A stretch of DNA of 64,000 nt from Oscheius sp. JU75 (Eukaryota > Nematoda > Chromadorea > Rhabditida > Rhabditidae), in assembly GCA_037178855.1 (NCBI GenBank), contig JASJZC010000004.1, positions 4,588,001 through 4,652,000 of the forward strand, written 5' to 3'. Both the position numbers and the translations under genes were made by a program. Below are positions 35,283 through 48,000 of the stretch, piece by piece. The notes beneath the pieces are model-generated. The model saw only the letters and a program-made list of their open reading frames with translations. It was not told where the DNA came from and searched no databases. The first letter of the stretch is position 1, and the number at the start of each line of letters is the position of its first letter.

Positions 35283-36267
35283 TTACTGGCTCTCTTCGGC
35301 TTTGGGCGGCGCATAGACTTCGGCTTGAACAGGAACTTCATGATTACGAACGGATCGGTTGCTCATGGGAGAAGGATATTCGAGTTCGTCGTGGCTGAAT
35401 ATAAAAGATTAATTCAATCGTATAAGCGGGGAGGCGGAAGGGCAAACAACTTACAGTGTACGATCGAGATCGAGGTCGAGACTGACGCTGTCGTTGTCCA
35501 GATCACGAACGACCTGCTCAAATACGGAGCCGTTGTCGGCACAAAGGGAGCGTGGATCTTCGAAAAAGTTCTTCTCTTTCGGCAGTGTTGCCATGCTGGG
35601 AACTGTGCTTAGAATCGGGACCTCGTCCGGGTTCAGCTCTCCGTGAACCATCCAGCGACGTTCTTCCTCGTCAATCTTTCTCTGCTTTCTGGCAAACTTT
35701 TCGTCCCGTTTCTGGCGTCGGTGCAGTTGAATTTGTTTGATGAAGAACAGTGTATAAGTGACGGACATGATCCTGAAAAAGTATTTGTGCAATTTGAAAT
35801 AAAAATGTAGCGTACACAAGATTCAAATAGATGACGAAGACGATACGAGTAGCAGAATCCGAGATAACATTGGAAAAGAAACGGGCTATGGACTTGCTGG
35901 CCTCTTCCTTCGTATCAGGAATATTTGTACGAAAGCTGATCTTTTTGCCGAACATCTCCGTCGACAGCTGCACCTACAAATTAACTCACTGTCATGGTAC
36001 GAAAGTACAACTTACATCACCGCTGAAGAATCGTTTAACCTTGTTGAAAAAGCTCGTCACAGACAGTCGAGTTCTGTCCACAAATGACAACTGCTCGGAA
36101 TTTTTACTGCAAATGCGATAATTTGATAGGAAAAAGGCCTACTTGAATTTAGAAGTCTTGATCGCTTTCGGTGGAGCCTCGGAGGCATCTGCTACTTTTT
36201 CAGTCGTTTTTGCCGAGACATAAAGTGCTAATATGGCAAGCAGATAAATTAGGAACAGCAGGCGCAT
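35283..36267 (-). CDS. Orphan signal-peptide plus single-TM protein
   Basis: ATG 36267 begins a clear signal peptide (MRLLFLIYLLAILALYVSA). Five exons give about 240 residues. The lumenal part is short and basic (KVADASEAPPKAIKTSKF, DRTRLSVTSFFNKVKRFF, KKISFRTNIPDTKEEASK). One membrane segment spans an exon junction (RIVFVIYLNLV joined to IMSVTYTLFFI). The cytoplasmic part has a basic coiled-coil stretch (RRQKRDEKFARKQRKIDEE) and an Asp/Leu-rich part (VRDLDNDSVSLDLDLDRTL), and ends YAPPKAEESQ. No family recognised. SLDLDLD and PSPMSNRS could be sorting or phosphorylation sites, but this is only a guess. The head-to-head distance to the coiled-coil gene is 260 bases. Confidence 0.6.
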
Positions 36268-36527
36268 CCTAAAGACTGATTCACGTACAAAAACACCAAA
36301 AAGAACATGAGGAAAGGTATTAAATAATGTGAAAAAAAATATAAAGAACGTTTGGTGAACCGATTAAAGAATATTTATATCCGCGCCATAATTGCTTTCT
36401 TCTTGTAAAGTACTATAGATGGCGGGAAGTTTGAACAGAACGTTATAATTTTATGCCTACGATTATTTTTCCATATCGCTTCCCCTTCTTTCATCGAAAA
36501 TTTAGAGTTATCAAAAGCTTTCAGGCC

Positions 36528-37399
36528 ATGTCCCATCGCAGCATTCGTAAAATACAATCAGCACCATTTCAATTCGCTGCATTTGAGCTCGATACAAGTT
36601 AGTTTCTCATTATGGCTGATCTAATAGGTTTCCAGACTTGGCCAGACAGATCTTCCTCAAAACGTTATTAGGACTGACAAAAAAACTAAACGGTTTGACC
36701 TTATTTCTGCTGAAAAAATTCTTCTCAGCCCTTGCGAAAGCTCGCAAAGTATTAATCAAAAGGAGGAAAGCAGCCCTGAGAATAGATGCCCAACTCGAAG
36801 TGCAGATCAAATCACTGAGAGAATACTATCAGGAGGAATTAACAACAAGTAAATAGTACGTTCGCTAATTCCAATTTATTAAAGTACCAGCTTTCAGTGG
36901 CCCAGATATCGTCAAACTCTTCAGCCTGTTCAGCATCGACAGCAATCCTCGGGCGAAATGTGAGCTGGCAGTGGTAGAGCGTCTAGAAGAATGGAAATCC
37001 GAAGTGGCGAATACTGAATGGTCAGTTTCTCCTTGTTCATTGTATGCGTTGTGATTCAGGCACGCGAACTACACGAAATTGAAAACAAAGGAAAGAAAGG
37101 TCTTGAATCAGCTGCGTGCGACGGAGAGTCGTCTTGATGAGCTCAAAAGACTATTACATGCCTATAAAGCAATAGGTATAAGACTTTCAAACCCGATAAT
37201 GATTATTTTTCAGGAGGACTGGCATCGAGTCTGAAGGATAAATCCCCCGAACTCGCCCACAGAATGATTCAAATAGCCATCAGTCGAGAAATACCCACAG
37301 CCCACCTACAAAGTCAGTTAATTTCCAATTCCTGATTATTTTCTCCTGGTTTCAGGCTCACAAGAAGCTGATCATGATGAAAGTGAGGAAGAAACCTGA
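36528..37399 (+). CDS. Unrecognised helical/coiled-coil protein
   Basis: ATG 36528 comes three bases after GCTTTCAG. Five or six exons with introns of about 36-45 bases encode about 230 residues: SIRKIQSAPFQFAAFELD, LARQIFLKTLLGLTKKLN, LKKFFSALAKARKVLIKRR, AQLEVQIKSLREYYQEEL, FSGPDIVKLFSLFSID, ELAVVERLEEWKSEVANT, LKTKERKVLNQLRATESR, ELAHRMIQIAISREIP, and an acidic end (EADHDESEEET). Mostly Leu/Lys/Glu helix with heptad-like spacing in the second half. No named domain is visible. It is followed 200 bases downstream by NAT9 on the same strand, each with its own acceptor-like site before ATG, so the two may share a polycistronic transcript. Confidence 0.6.
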
Positions 37400-37599
37400 A
37401 TCCCAGTCTTGTATATTTTCACCCTTTTGCCTGTATTATTTATTTGCCAAGTAAATTCTTTTTTCATGCATTCTTTTAACTATCAGTTGTTTCCTAGGAC
37501 TCGTGCCTCTGCTCTCTACTCTAACATTTGCTTTCTCCGCGTTTCAACGAAAATAACCAACGCGTAAAACTCATTCTAACTATAAAAACTTTTCCAGCT

Positions 37600-38308
37600 A
37601 TGAAACTGAATGAAAATGTCCAAATCAAAGGAAGCCATGCTGTATTGGTCCCTTACGAGCCGGAGCACGTGGAAAAGTACCACCAGTGGATGGAAGACGA
37701 AGAAATTCGAAGGTAGGGGCGTCTGAAGTGTTATCATCCCCCATATTTCAGGCTCACTGGTTCCGAAAGACTTTCCTTCGAAGAAGAATGTGAGATGCAG
37801 CGTAGTTGGCGTGACGACGAAGACAAATTGACCTTCATTCTGCTCTCCGTAGAAGATTTAGTCGCTGGGAAAAACGAGGTTACTCTCTGCTCTTCCAACA
37901 TATTTAATTGTAGTTTCCAGATAGATTCGATGATCGGAGACGTGAATCTGTTCCTAGATAATGACGAAAAGACGGCAGAAGCCGAGGTTATGATAGCTGA
38001 AGAGCGTGCGAGAGGGAAAGGGATCGCTTCCGAAGCGCTAAGACTCCTCTTTTCCTATGCTCTTCAACAGTTACAAATACAAAAGCAGGTTCATTCTTAT
38101 CAATCTATTTATCATTTTCAGATTTTTCGTCAAAATAACGGACGACAACAATGCGAGCATACATCTCTTTGAGAAGAAGCTCGGGTTCAAGCAGATTTCT
38201 CACAGTTCCGCATTCAAAGAGTACACTTTCGAGCTGCCTTCGAGTTCGATGAACGAGCTCCGCCACTACCTCCGCCCAGAACAAATAGCAGAATATCGAA
38301 GGCGATAA
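37600..38308 (+). CDS. nath-9: N-acetyltransferase 9 (NAT9), GNAT family
   Basis: GNAT-fold acetyltransferase; in fly, NAT9 influences microtubule stability. ATG 37600 follows TTTTCCAG by two bases. MKLNENVQIKGSHAVLVPY and EKYHQWMEDEEIRRLTGSE match human NAT9 MRLNQNTLLLGKKVVLVPY and RYHEWMKSEELQRLTASE. FEEECEMQRSWRDDEDKLT, MIGDVNLFLDND, AEAEVMIAEERARGKGIAS (acetyl-CoA binding R/Q-x-x-G-x-G/A region: RARGKG) and ASIHLFEKKLGFKQI complete the fold. The last intron (38085-38121, 37 bases) begins GC; reading it gives QKFFVKITDDN, in register with human TKFEAKIGQGN. No GT donor keeps the frame. Stop TAA 38306-38308. Length is usual for the family. Confidence 0.93.
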
Positions 38309-38605
38309 TATCATCAAATTTTATTTGATAAATCTTTGACAACGGGATTCAACTGAATAATGAGAACGAAAGGGAAAGGTGTCCGACTGAGCGAGCAAAT
38401 TCTATCCTGACAGCGAACGAGACAGATGTGCACAAATGTACGAGGGAAAGTTACAAGAAAAGGAGACTACAATTGGACACATCCGTCACGGAGAGAACTC
38501 AGTCGAAACCGACGAAGAGGGGATGAAAGACAAAACAAAGGCTGGTGCAATAGCACCTACACTTAGATCATTGCCACATGGCAATATACACGACAATATT
38601 TTGGC
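38309..38605. other. Convergent intergenic gap
   Basis: About 300 bases between NAT9 and the end of Kunitz/lustrin gene B. An A/T-rich stretch after the NAT9 stop probably serves polyadenylation. Nothing else was seen. Confidence 0.5.
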
Positions 38606-41600
38606 TTAGTGGAACTCGTTGGCTTCCGTATCGTCTGCCAGTCTCTGATATTTGTCTCTACAGACCCCGCGAACCGCAACTTGGTGGGGCGGACACTGAG
38701 CTTCGCACTTCTTCACGATTCTCTCCCCGACAATTCGGAGAACTTGGACCTGGGTGCCAGGACAGGGTCCTTTCGGGTCAGCTCCTCGAGCCGGACCAGG
38801 CTTTCCCGTCTCCGACGTCGTACAACATTGGAATCTCATCGTCGATGTGTTCTTCACACATCTGCAGGCATATTTTGATCTTTCTCTCAAAGAATCAAAC
38901 TCACTTGTAGCCAGAAGGACACGAGTTGGACATACCGCTGCACTGAACCGGGGTTCCGGTCGAAGGGAAGAGCAGAGCCACTCCGGATGGACATCCGTCT
39001 CCGGACACGGTGCTGGAACAGCAGAAGTAGTCCTGGAAAGTATTAATGGGTAGGAGCCAGAAAGAATCTACCTTGTGAGTCTTGGAGAAGCTGCACTTGT
39101 ATCCCGAGGGACAAGGGCTGGAAGTACACTTCTTCGGCTTGCCGTTGAGCAGATAGACGCTGCCCTTGTCACAGACGGGCTTTCCTTTAGGCTCTTCGGT
39201 CTCTTCCGTGTCCTCATCCTCCGGCTTCAATTTGCTAAAAGAGGTCGACGACGGCTGCTTGTTGTTGATGACTTTTCCCCTGCCACAGCAAATGTTCTTC
39301 TGGGCAGTCTCACTGAACTGACAACTGTAGCCACGAGGACAGCCATTGGGACGCGATGGACTACAGAAGCGGACACTCTTCGTCTCCCGATCCACGTATG
39401 GGGCCTAAATTCTTTGATAAAGAACTGAGACTGTCCCTTACCTGGTTCGCGATGGGGCAGGTGCTCATTGGACGGCCCTTGACCGATTTCTTCACGCATT
39501 GCTCGTCCACGACTTCATAATCTTCTGGGCATTCACAGACAGACTCCTGACAGGAAGATCCACCCTGGCATTGTTCGTCGACCTCACAGCTGCTTCCGAC
39601 CATGGAGTGGGGCAGACAGACACCCTTGACCTCGACCTAAGGAAGCTTGTATTGAAGAGAACTCAATGAAAAGTACCTCATGTTCTCCACAGGCGATCTG
39701 ACAGACACCGTCGACTTCCTTGTGTCCCGAAGGACAGCTACAGGCTCCGTCGCGGCAGAGAGCACTCTTGGGACATTGGACCTGGTTCTTGCACGGGTCT
39801 CCGATGTTCACGCGGTCGAGACAGATTCCTTCAACCAGGACCTGCTTCTCAGTACAGCTGGGCTCGTTGGTGGTACAGCACAGCTGGGAGCCGGTGATAC
39901 TTCTCTGGCAGGAGTAGCCACTGGGACAGGTGCTCTGTCCGATAGCACAACTCTGTGGTTCACCGGTGATTCCGATGAAGGCCACGGAGTCGTTGGGACA
40001 ACCTCCAGACATTCCGCAGCATTGGAACTGGTTGTTGGAGTTGGAAAACTGACAGAAATAGCCGGTGGGACAGTTCTGAGAAGCAGCAGTACAGATACGA
40101 GGCGTATTGGTGGACTGTTCTCTGTAGGCAACCTGGTTGTTCGGGCATCCGAGAGCAGCAATGGACTTGGGCGTGGTGATCGGGGTGGCTCCGCAGCATT
40201 GGTAACGTTGATTGGCCAAGGACCATTGACAACTGTATCCATTGGGACAGGGAGCATTGGGAGGATTGAAGGGGTCACACGGGGCGATCTGATTGTCCTT
40301 CATGAAGACGTACTCGTTGGGAGGGCAGCCATCAGAGACGGAAGCAACCTCTCCCTTACAACAGTATCCAGTAGTAAACTCGTTCTGTGTGGATTGACAG
40401 CTGTAGCCGTTCGGGCAGGTGATGAAGGCTCCGACGGTACAAGAGCGAGGCATCTGGGTGTTGTCCTCCAAGTAGAATTCGGCCTTGTTCGGGCAGAGAT
40501 GGTTTCCAGAACAGCAGTATCCTGGAAAATATTGAATCATCATCAGATAGTAGAAATACCTTGGAAGGCGCCGGGAACGTCCGACTGACAGGTGTAGCCA
40601 TTGGGACACTGGTTCGTGTTGCTGCTGATTGTGCAACGGATCGGACCCTTGGAAGACGGTTCACGGTAGAGGGCTTTTCCAGAAGGACACAGGTCTCCGG
40701 TAATGGAAGCACAGCAGTAGTAGCGGTTCTTCAGAGCATTGAATCTACAAAGATAGTTGCTCGGGCAGGATCCTTCGACGTTGATCAGACACTCGCGAAC
40801 AGACATGTCAACAGCGTTCACGTAGGCCTTCTCTCCGTCCGGACAGACATCCATGTTTGTGGCTCCACAGCAGACACTGTTGCTGCTCAACTGGTCGTAA
40901 GTACAGCCGAAGTTGGTCGGACAGCTGTTGGACAGGGCGGCGTTGCATTCGTAGGGAAGGTTTGTGTTAGGGTTCACGTAGGCCACGTCTCTGAAAATTT
41001 AGCATTTGATCGGTAGAAAAAGCAAGAGCTTTATGCTATGTGTCAATCTTTGTTACGGTGACTCTGAGAGGACCACAGATCAAATCTGGACTCTGTCAGT
41101 GGAATTACAGTTACCGGAGCGGCAAATTATCATTCTCAAAGTCTGTCAAATATTTCTTTCCACCAAATTACCAGAGTACCTTGTACCAAAACAGAGTAAT
41201 CTCAAAAGAGTAACAGTAAACTTTGGGATACTTACCCAGGAGTACAGGCAGCCGAGAGACAGAAATTGTTGCACTGTTCCATGGTGGCGAAATTGTTCAG
41301 ATTTCCACTGCATCCGTTGTAGGTGAACTGAGTGCATTCCTTGGTGACAATGTTGAAGTAGAAGCGGGCAGCGGCTGAGCTCGAGCAGCTGCTACCTTGC
41401 TGCGGTGGCAAGGAACAGATGTAACTCCTGGTAGGACAACAGCGATTGACGACCGAGGATCCGGAGTTCACAGAGGTGCATTCGTGAGTGGTAGGGCAAG
41501 TCTGACTGGCGGAGCAAACCATCAGCTGGCCGAACTCGTTCCTTTCGGGAGTTCCACCGTTGGGACAGCCGCCGACTCCGCAGTAGCCTTCGCAGTCCTG

Positions 41601-44600
41601 AACGTTCTATGTGAAGAAGAATACACAAGTATCTTACATCACGAGTAGCAAAATTGTTGCTGTTTCCATCACAGCCATTGTATTGATAGCTCTCACATTC
41701 CTGTGTTTGCGAGTTGTAGTAGTATCTGTAAGAGGAACCGGATCCGCAGGTGACTCCCTTGTGGGGAGAGAGAGTACAGGTATAGGCTTTGGTAGGACAA
41801 CAGCCCCAAACGTAACCATCGAAGTAGCACTCATAGTTGACCGGACAACTGTTGCCGCTGCCAGAGTTGGAGCAGACGTAGTAGTTGCCCTGGTAGTCCT
41901 TGTAGGCGTCTCCCTGCGGACACTGAGGCTCGGCTGAAAGATTTACATTGTTTAGAAAGACAAAAAGACTCACGAATAATGTTCTCGCAAGTGTTCTGGC
42001 ACTCGAGTAGGGTCTCAAAGTTGTTGTCGTTGCCCTGACAGCCGGTGTAGTCGAAGATCTCACAGGCTCTGGTGACGGCGTTATACCAGTAGCGACGGAC
42101 ACTCTGCTTGCAGTCTCCGAGACGCAGAGGCTGCGAACAGATGGCCTGAGGACGAGGACAGCAGACGTTGTGATCGGACTGACACTCGTGAGTGGACGGA
42201 CAGTCGGCATTAGTCGAGCATCTCTGGTTGGCTGAAAGTTTCCTTACTGACACTGAGAAGGGAGAGACAGTACCAGCTCCAATCTTGAGAGGAGTTCCGT
42301 ATTTGCATTGAAGTTTGGCACAGAACAGTTCACAGTCGGCCGAAGACTTGAAGTTGTTGTAGTTTCCGAGGGCTCCATTGTAGGTGAATGCGATACAGCG
42401 ACCCTGCTCAGCGTCGTAGTAGTATCTGGGTTTTTTTTTGTTATCACCAAAATTGTAAACAGTACCTGCTGGAGGTGGCATAGGTCAGAGAGTAGCTCTT
42501 CTTCATCGTGAATCCGGCATCAAAGTTGGTGGTTCTGAGCAGATCAACAGGTCGTCCTCCAGAGTTACTGCAGACATTGGCCACAGTCGGGCAACAGAGC
42601 TGCATGGATCCAATAGAGGTGCATTCGAAGTTACTGGTACAGCTGCTGGCAGTCTGACAGTTGTTGACAGGCTCGTCTTCATTCTGACTGGCTCCGGTCA
42701 AGTATTGGGGCGATCCACGCTTACAGGCTGAAAGTTTCTCTTGTTGTTTGTGGTCCTCTGAGAGAAAGAGTCAGAGCGCGTGCTCGCCACCGGCGGATTT
42801 GGCCGGTGAGTGTTTGCGCTGCACGTCTCGCACGCTTAGCGACGGTCACTCCGTCTGTACTAAGAGTGGGAGAGGCTAAAGAGCCCCTCGGGACACGTCA
42901 ACTCGAATCAACGGGAGCACTTTGTCATCAAATATTGGGTCTATTAATAGATAGAAAACTCACTGTCACGACAGTACGACTCGCAATGTTCTCTGGTCTT
43001 GAAATTGTTCGGCGACTGGAGTTCGGTCTCATCCCAGGGATCCCACATGAACTGTTCGCAGGTTCCAGTAACGGCATTGTACCACCATCTGGGACGAACT
43101 CCGGCCGGAGCAGCAGCTCCAGAGTCGGCTTCTCGCTTTGGCTGGATACATGTGAAGGCTAAAGAGAGTCAGTAGGATCCGAACCAATAATAAGACTACC
43201 TCTGTTAGGACAGCAGATTCCGTCAGTGGCTGGGTGAAGGTCATAAACGCCCTCCATAGCAGTCTTGACGTTGGCCATCGATGAAGTCGAGGTGACACAG
43301 TCGAAGATGTCAGCAATGTAGATACCGTTTCCGTTGGTCGGGTCAGAGGAGAAGACACAAGCTCCGCCACCATTCGACACAAAAGTGGTGTAGTCGGTAG
43401 AAGCCGAGGAACAGAACTGAAGAGGGTTGATGTGCTCTCCCATCTGGACATCAGAGTCGTCCGGATCGGTCATGGCCGGGTTTCGAAGCTGACTGACTGG
43501 CATCGTCAGAAGATCATCGTCGTACTCGGGAAGGGGACATCTAGATTTTGATAAGTACAGAGATAGGAGTAGATACTCACTTAGGGACCGGATCACCATC
43601 CTCTCCAGAATGGAGGACACAGACGACTCCGTCACGCGTCTTGGCCTGGACGTATGGAATTCCATTGACATCTTCTGGACACTCACAGCGCGACTTTTCA
43701 CATCTAAGTGCATTTTTCAAAGAAGTTGAAGGGACGCCTACCTGCTCTCAGGCCAGACTGCACTACACTGCTCAGCGTACTGACATCCACTCTCTCCGGG
43801 ATTCTTCTTGAGGTAGCAGTAGCCCTGGATGGCAACAAAGTTGCTCAAGCAGGTACACGAGCCGGTAGAACAGAACATTCCCTAAACATTTCTCTTCCAA
43901 TGAGGAAAGAAAAGGAAACTCACAGTGAGACAGTCAGTGTTGAAACTACAGAAGTCTCCAACTCTCCCGGAGCCGGCGACTCCTTGACGCTTGTACCGCA
44001 CATTGCCAGTACGGCACTTGCCATCAATGAAGAACTGACCCTTTCCACAGAGCTTCCTCTCGATTTCGCCCTTGACCAGATTGCACACCAGGAAGGCATC
44101 CTCGTGCATCTCTGTCTTACTGCAAATTGTGTTCTGTTTCTACGGTTCAGTCAAAAAGCATACTTTTTGTCATTGTCACAGTAGAGCGACTCTGCTGTCG
44201 TCTCTTCTGAGCATTTGTAGCCCTGCTCAAGCAGGGTACATGTGCCGCAGTCATCGCCGATTTGACACAGTTTCTTCGAGAGCACACCTCCTGAACTTGG
44301 TTTGTTTGTATTGGATGATAAACACGACTGCGCTGTTTGTAGACTGATTGACCGCGCGGGGGAGAAAAGTGTGTGGCGACACGAATCGTTTTAGCTCATT
44401 TTCGCCGAGGGTTCAGGACCAAATAGCTAATACTGAAGTGACCATAGGGGTACCGGGGGCACCACTGAAATCGAATTTGAGCGAGCTATTTTCTCTGCAG
44501 AGAATTCTAAACAGTCAACATAGAGGGTTAAGATTTAAAGTGAGGTTAAACAAAGAAGGAAAACTCCAGACTGGATTTCCTAGCAATGTGATGCTCTGAA

Positions 44601-44854
44601 TAGTCTGTATCGGTTTCAATGCTTTCACAAATCGTCCAGGCTCTCTGCCATGTCACGGGCTTTGTCGCAATGAACAAAAAGAAAAAAAGAATAGTTTGAA
44701 AATAGTCCGAAGTAGGGATCGTTTCCAATGTAGAGAGGAAATACAGTATAAAGAAGAAGAGAAGCCAAAACCGCGGAGAGTCACGAAAAGTTTGCGAATA
44801 GAATCGATCGTGAATACCTGTGAGGAGGAGTGCTACAGCTAGCAGTCGATGCAT
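38606..44854 (-). CDS. Giant secreted Kunitz/lustrin/EB modular protein B
   Basis: Roughly 1,500 residues in many exons; start ATG 44854 with signal peptide [12 protein letters not shown]. Order: Cys-rich N-terminus ([18 protein letters not shown]); furin-like [16 protein letters not shown]; two EB-like modules; a Cys/acidic spacer ([14 protein letters not shown]). Five Kunitz folds follow, with cores [71 protein letters not shown] and [19 protein letters not shown], separated by C-P-x-x-H-E-C...CCP modules. Next come about seven lustrin-type repeats (CPNGYSCQ...CCG), two EB modules ([36 protein letters not shown]) and further lustrin repeats, ending DTEANEFH at 38606. Kunitz 3 has Lys at P1 ([11 protein letters not shown]), suggesting trypsin-like inhibition; P1 is Gly in 4 and Ser in 5. 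Kunitz 1 and 2 lack the C14 and C38 cysteines. Probably a cuticle or extracellular-matrix protein. Confidence 0.85.
42788..42808. repeat. Short GC-rich perfect hairpin in an intron of gene B
   Basis: CACCGGC, a 7-base loop, then GCCGGTG, within the intron at about 42728-42960, in a locally GC-rich patch. Confidence 0.55.
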
Positions 44855-45049
44855 GGCCGTTCGGCTGCTGTGCCCGTGTCCTGCTCTTCTTGCTTCTTGA
44901 GTCGGGCTCCGCCTACCCCGCCCCTCTCTCTCTCTCGCTCCCCGGCCCGCAACTTGCACTACAACCCGTAAGCTCCTTACTGGGTAAATATGAACACGAG
45001 CCACGAGAGAACAATGTGGAAAAATAGCTTCATTTGGGAAAGAGAGAAA

Positions 45050-48000
45050 TCACCGTCGTCGACAGTCACCTCGGGGGCAAAGAGATCGGCAGAAAGTCGA
45101 ATCGGCGTCTTGGGAATAACCACGAGGACAGGCTGCTGCTCGTCGACGTCTTCTGCCCAACACAGGACAACACTTTCTTGACAGACATGAGTAACCGACA
45201 GGACATTTGGTCGTGGCTGTACAGACCAATGGTAACTGGGTGTTGGGGAAGAAGAGCGGGGATCCACCACCTGGACATGCCATTCCGGACTGGGCAGGTC
45301 TCGGTCTCACGGGAAGACTTGTAGGAATGATACTGGGCTGAATGGGCAGAATGGAAGAGGGGGGAGTACAACAAAGGTAACTGTTGATTGTTTTCGAATA
45401 GTTACAGACGGCCGGCCGAATGCATTTTGTGGCTCCCATACAGAGAGTGATGTTGCCAGAGTTATCTATGATAGCTGATCTGCCCGCTCCACAGAGATTG
45501 GCCAGACAGCGGCCTTTGTGGGGAGCATGACCTTCGGGACATCGACACGTTCCTTCCAGGCAGACGGTACCCGATTTGCACTGCTCGGCGACTTCACAAC
45601 CATCTCCAAGCTCCGAAGACTTGTAACACTTCGCATCCACTTGGATCTCTTCCGGCTGGCAGCCTTCCTTTTCACAACTGCCATTGCTCTCGACAAAGCC
45701 CTTTCGACATCGGCATAGCTGGGAAATACAGTCGGCGTTCGGGCCACACTGACTTGGAAGGAGACAGGCAGCTCCGACTTTTCCGCGTTTTCTGAAAAAC
45801 TGTATACAGTCTCATACGATGGCTTACTTGCAAACCCCATTGGTCAGAATCATGTCCGGTGGACATGGGGGCCTAGTCGTGGTCGTTGGAGCCATCGTGG
45901 TTGATTCTGTCGGTTCTGGAATCGTCTCTGGTTGTTCTGTTGTAGGTGAGGCAGAGTCGATACCCTGCAAATTTTTGTGTGAAGGGAATGACAAGAGCAG
46001 ACCAGGAATCTGACAGGCGGCATTTCAGTCAGTACTGTGCAACAAACATTCTTGCCATTCCTCGTCCTCTGACAGCTGTACCCATCAGGACAGTTCGGAT
46101 CTCTTGGAGAGCACTCCTTGGCTGTTCCGGTCACATCCAGATACGAGACAGAATCTCCGGGACACCCTGAAGAGACAGACAATTACAGTGTCCCTTTTGT
46201 CACTTGCCCGACTTGTGTCCACAGCATTGGAACTGCTTGTTCTTGTCCGAGAATTGACAGAAGTAGCCCATCGGACAGCTGTTACCCGAGGACGTACAAA
46301 CCACAGGTCTGTTCTCCATCACAAAGGCAACTTGTGAATGTGAACATCCGAGCTCTAAAGCAAAAATTCTATTTTCAGCCGCGTTCTATTTGGATCGAGT
46401 CACGATCTGTGATAGTGTCTCGCCCTCTCGCGCTCCTTCTGTGGGGGCCTCTCTGCGCACTAATCGCGTGTCATCCGGCGACTTGAACACCGGTAAAAAC
46501 ACGCACAAGCACCGGTTATTTACGCAGAGCGCACCGACTCGAACTCATTAGAGGGGCTGTACCTTCTTGTTCGACCTCCTCTTCCTCAATCGGATCTTTT
46601 CCACAGCACTGGTAGCGCTGGAAGGCGATGGCAAATTGGCATGAGAACGAGCCCGGGCAGCCCTGAAAACAAGAGTTTCTCTGTGTGTGTGTCTGAAGCC
46701 ATATTGGCTATTAGAGAGTTACTTTGTGCGCACTCTAATTGTGGCTCTCTCAAGTCAAAGTAGAGTCAGTTTGGGAGAGAGCTTCGTTGGGGATATGTTG
46801 CACCTGTCAATGTAGCTCGACTGGAACATCATCTACCTGTCACGAGTCCCAACAGGGCATCAGTCAAACTTCTTAGAAAAACTCTCACCTTGTTCTGTAG
46901 ATTGAAAGGGTCACACTGAACAATTTCCGACTTTTTAGTGAAGGCATACTCTCCCGGAGGACATCCCTCTGAAACCGTATACTATAAACAGCTCGGAACC
47001 ATAATTACCAGAGATGGCGTTGATTTCTCCCTTGCAACAGAACCCATCCGTGGCTGAGGGTGTGCTTCGATGACATCTGTAGCCAGAAGGACAGCTGATG
47101 AAGGCTCCCGGAGTACAGATTCTCGGCATTTTTGTCTTCTCGTCGACAAGGAATTCAGCATCTCCCTTGCAAACGTTCCTAGCTGAGCAACAGAAGCCCT
47201 GAAGAACGTCTTTGCTTCGACTCTGGCACGAGTAGCCATCCGGACAGGCATTGGGATTATTCAGAGTACATCTGTTGGGAAGGAGAGTCTTCTGGGCACG
47301 GTACAGAGCACGGCCATCAGGACAGACATCTGGAAGCTCCCGGTAGAAACACTGGTAGAACCGAATTTGTTTGGAAAAGAGTCCAGTTTTGATTACCCGA
47401 AGATATAGATTCTTTTTGAGTGAAGAAATGTAAACTTTTTGAATGAAGGCCATAATTAAAATAAAGTCAAGCTCTGGAGCTCTTTGCTGGAACGTTATAG
47501 TCTCCGATCCGCAATGTCTTGCTGGGTAGAACCTTTTCAGTTTGGACTGGCGCTGTCGTATGAACTTAACTGAAGGCATTTGACATTCGTTAGACGGTAC
47601 GGGAGACACGCTCTACCTATCGAGATGCTTCTGACCATGTTTCCAAAGAGTTCTAGCTACTTCCAAAGCCTGAATAATGGCTTCTTTGTCTCCCACTTGG
47701 ACCAATTCTCGACTACAAAAAAGTAAGTCGTGATTGGGTCGCGATGGGCCCCGTATTTGTCGAAGTGAGAGTGACTCAAACTCGAGAAGCGTCGCGCACT
47801 TTTTGCGCCCACCAAAAGCAGCACGATTCGGACATTAGAGGGTCATCTTGTATCCATTTATCTTTCCTTCTCACTAATATTCAAGGAACACTCTGTACTC
47901 TTCTAAGTTTCGGCACCAATATTGACCCCGATCTCTGTTTGAGGTCATTTTGTTTGTCCCGTCGTGGGCACAGAGTGGATGACAGGTGGGGGAACAAAGA

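Noticed and set aside
39680-40588. 302-codon plus-strand frame
   Set aside because: It is the exact antisense of Cys-rich lustrin exons of gene B; its Thr/Val/Gly-rich composition is what reverse reading of those codons gives.
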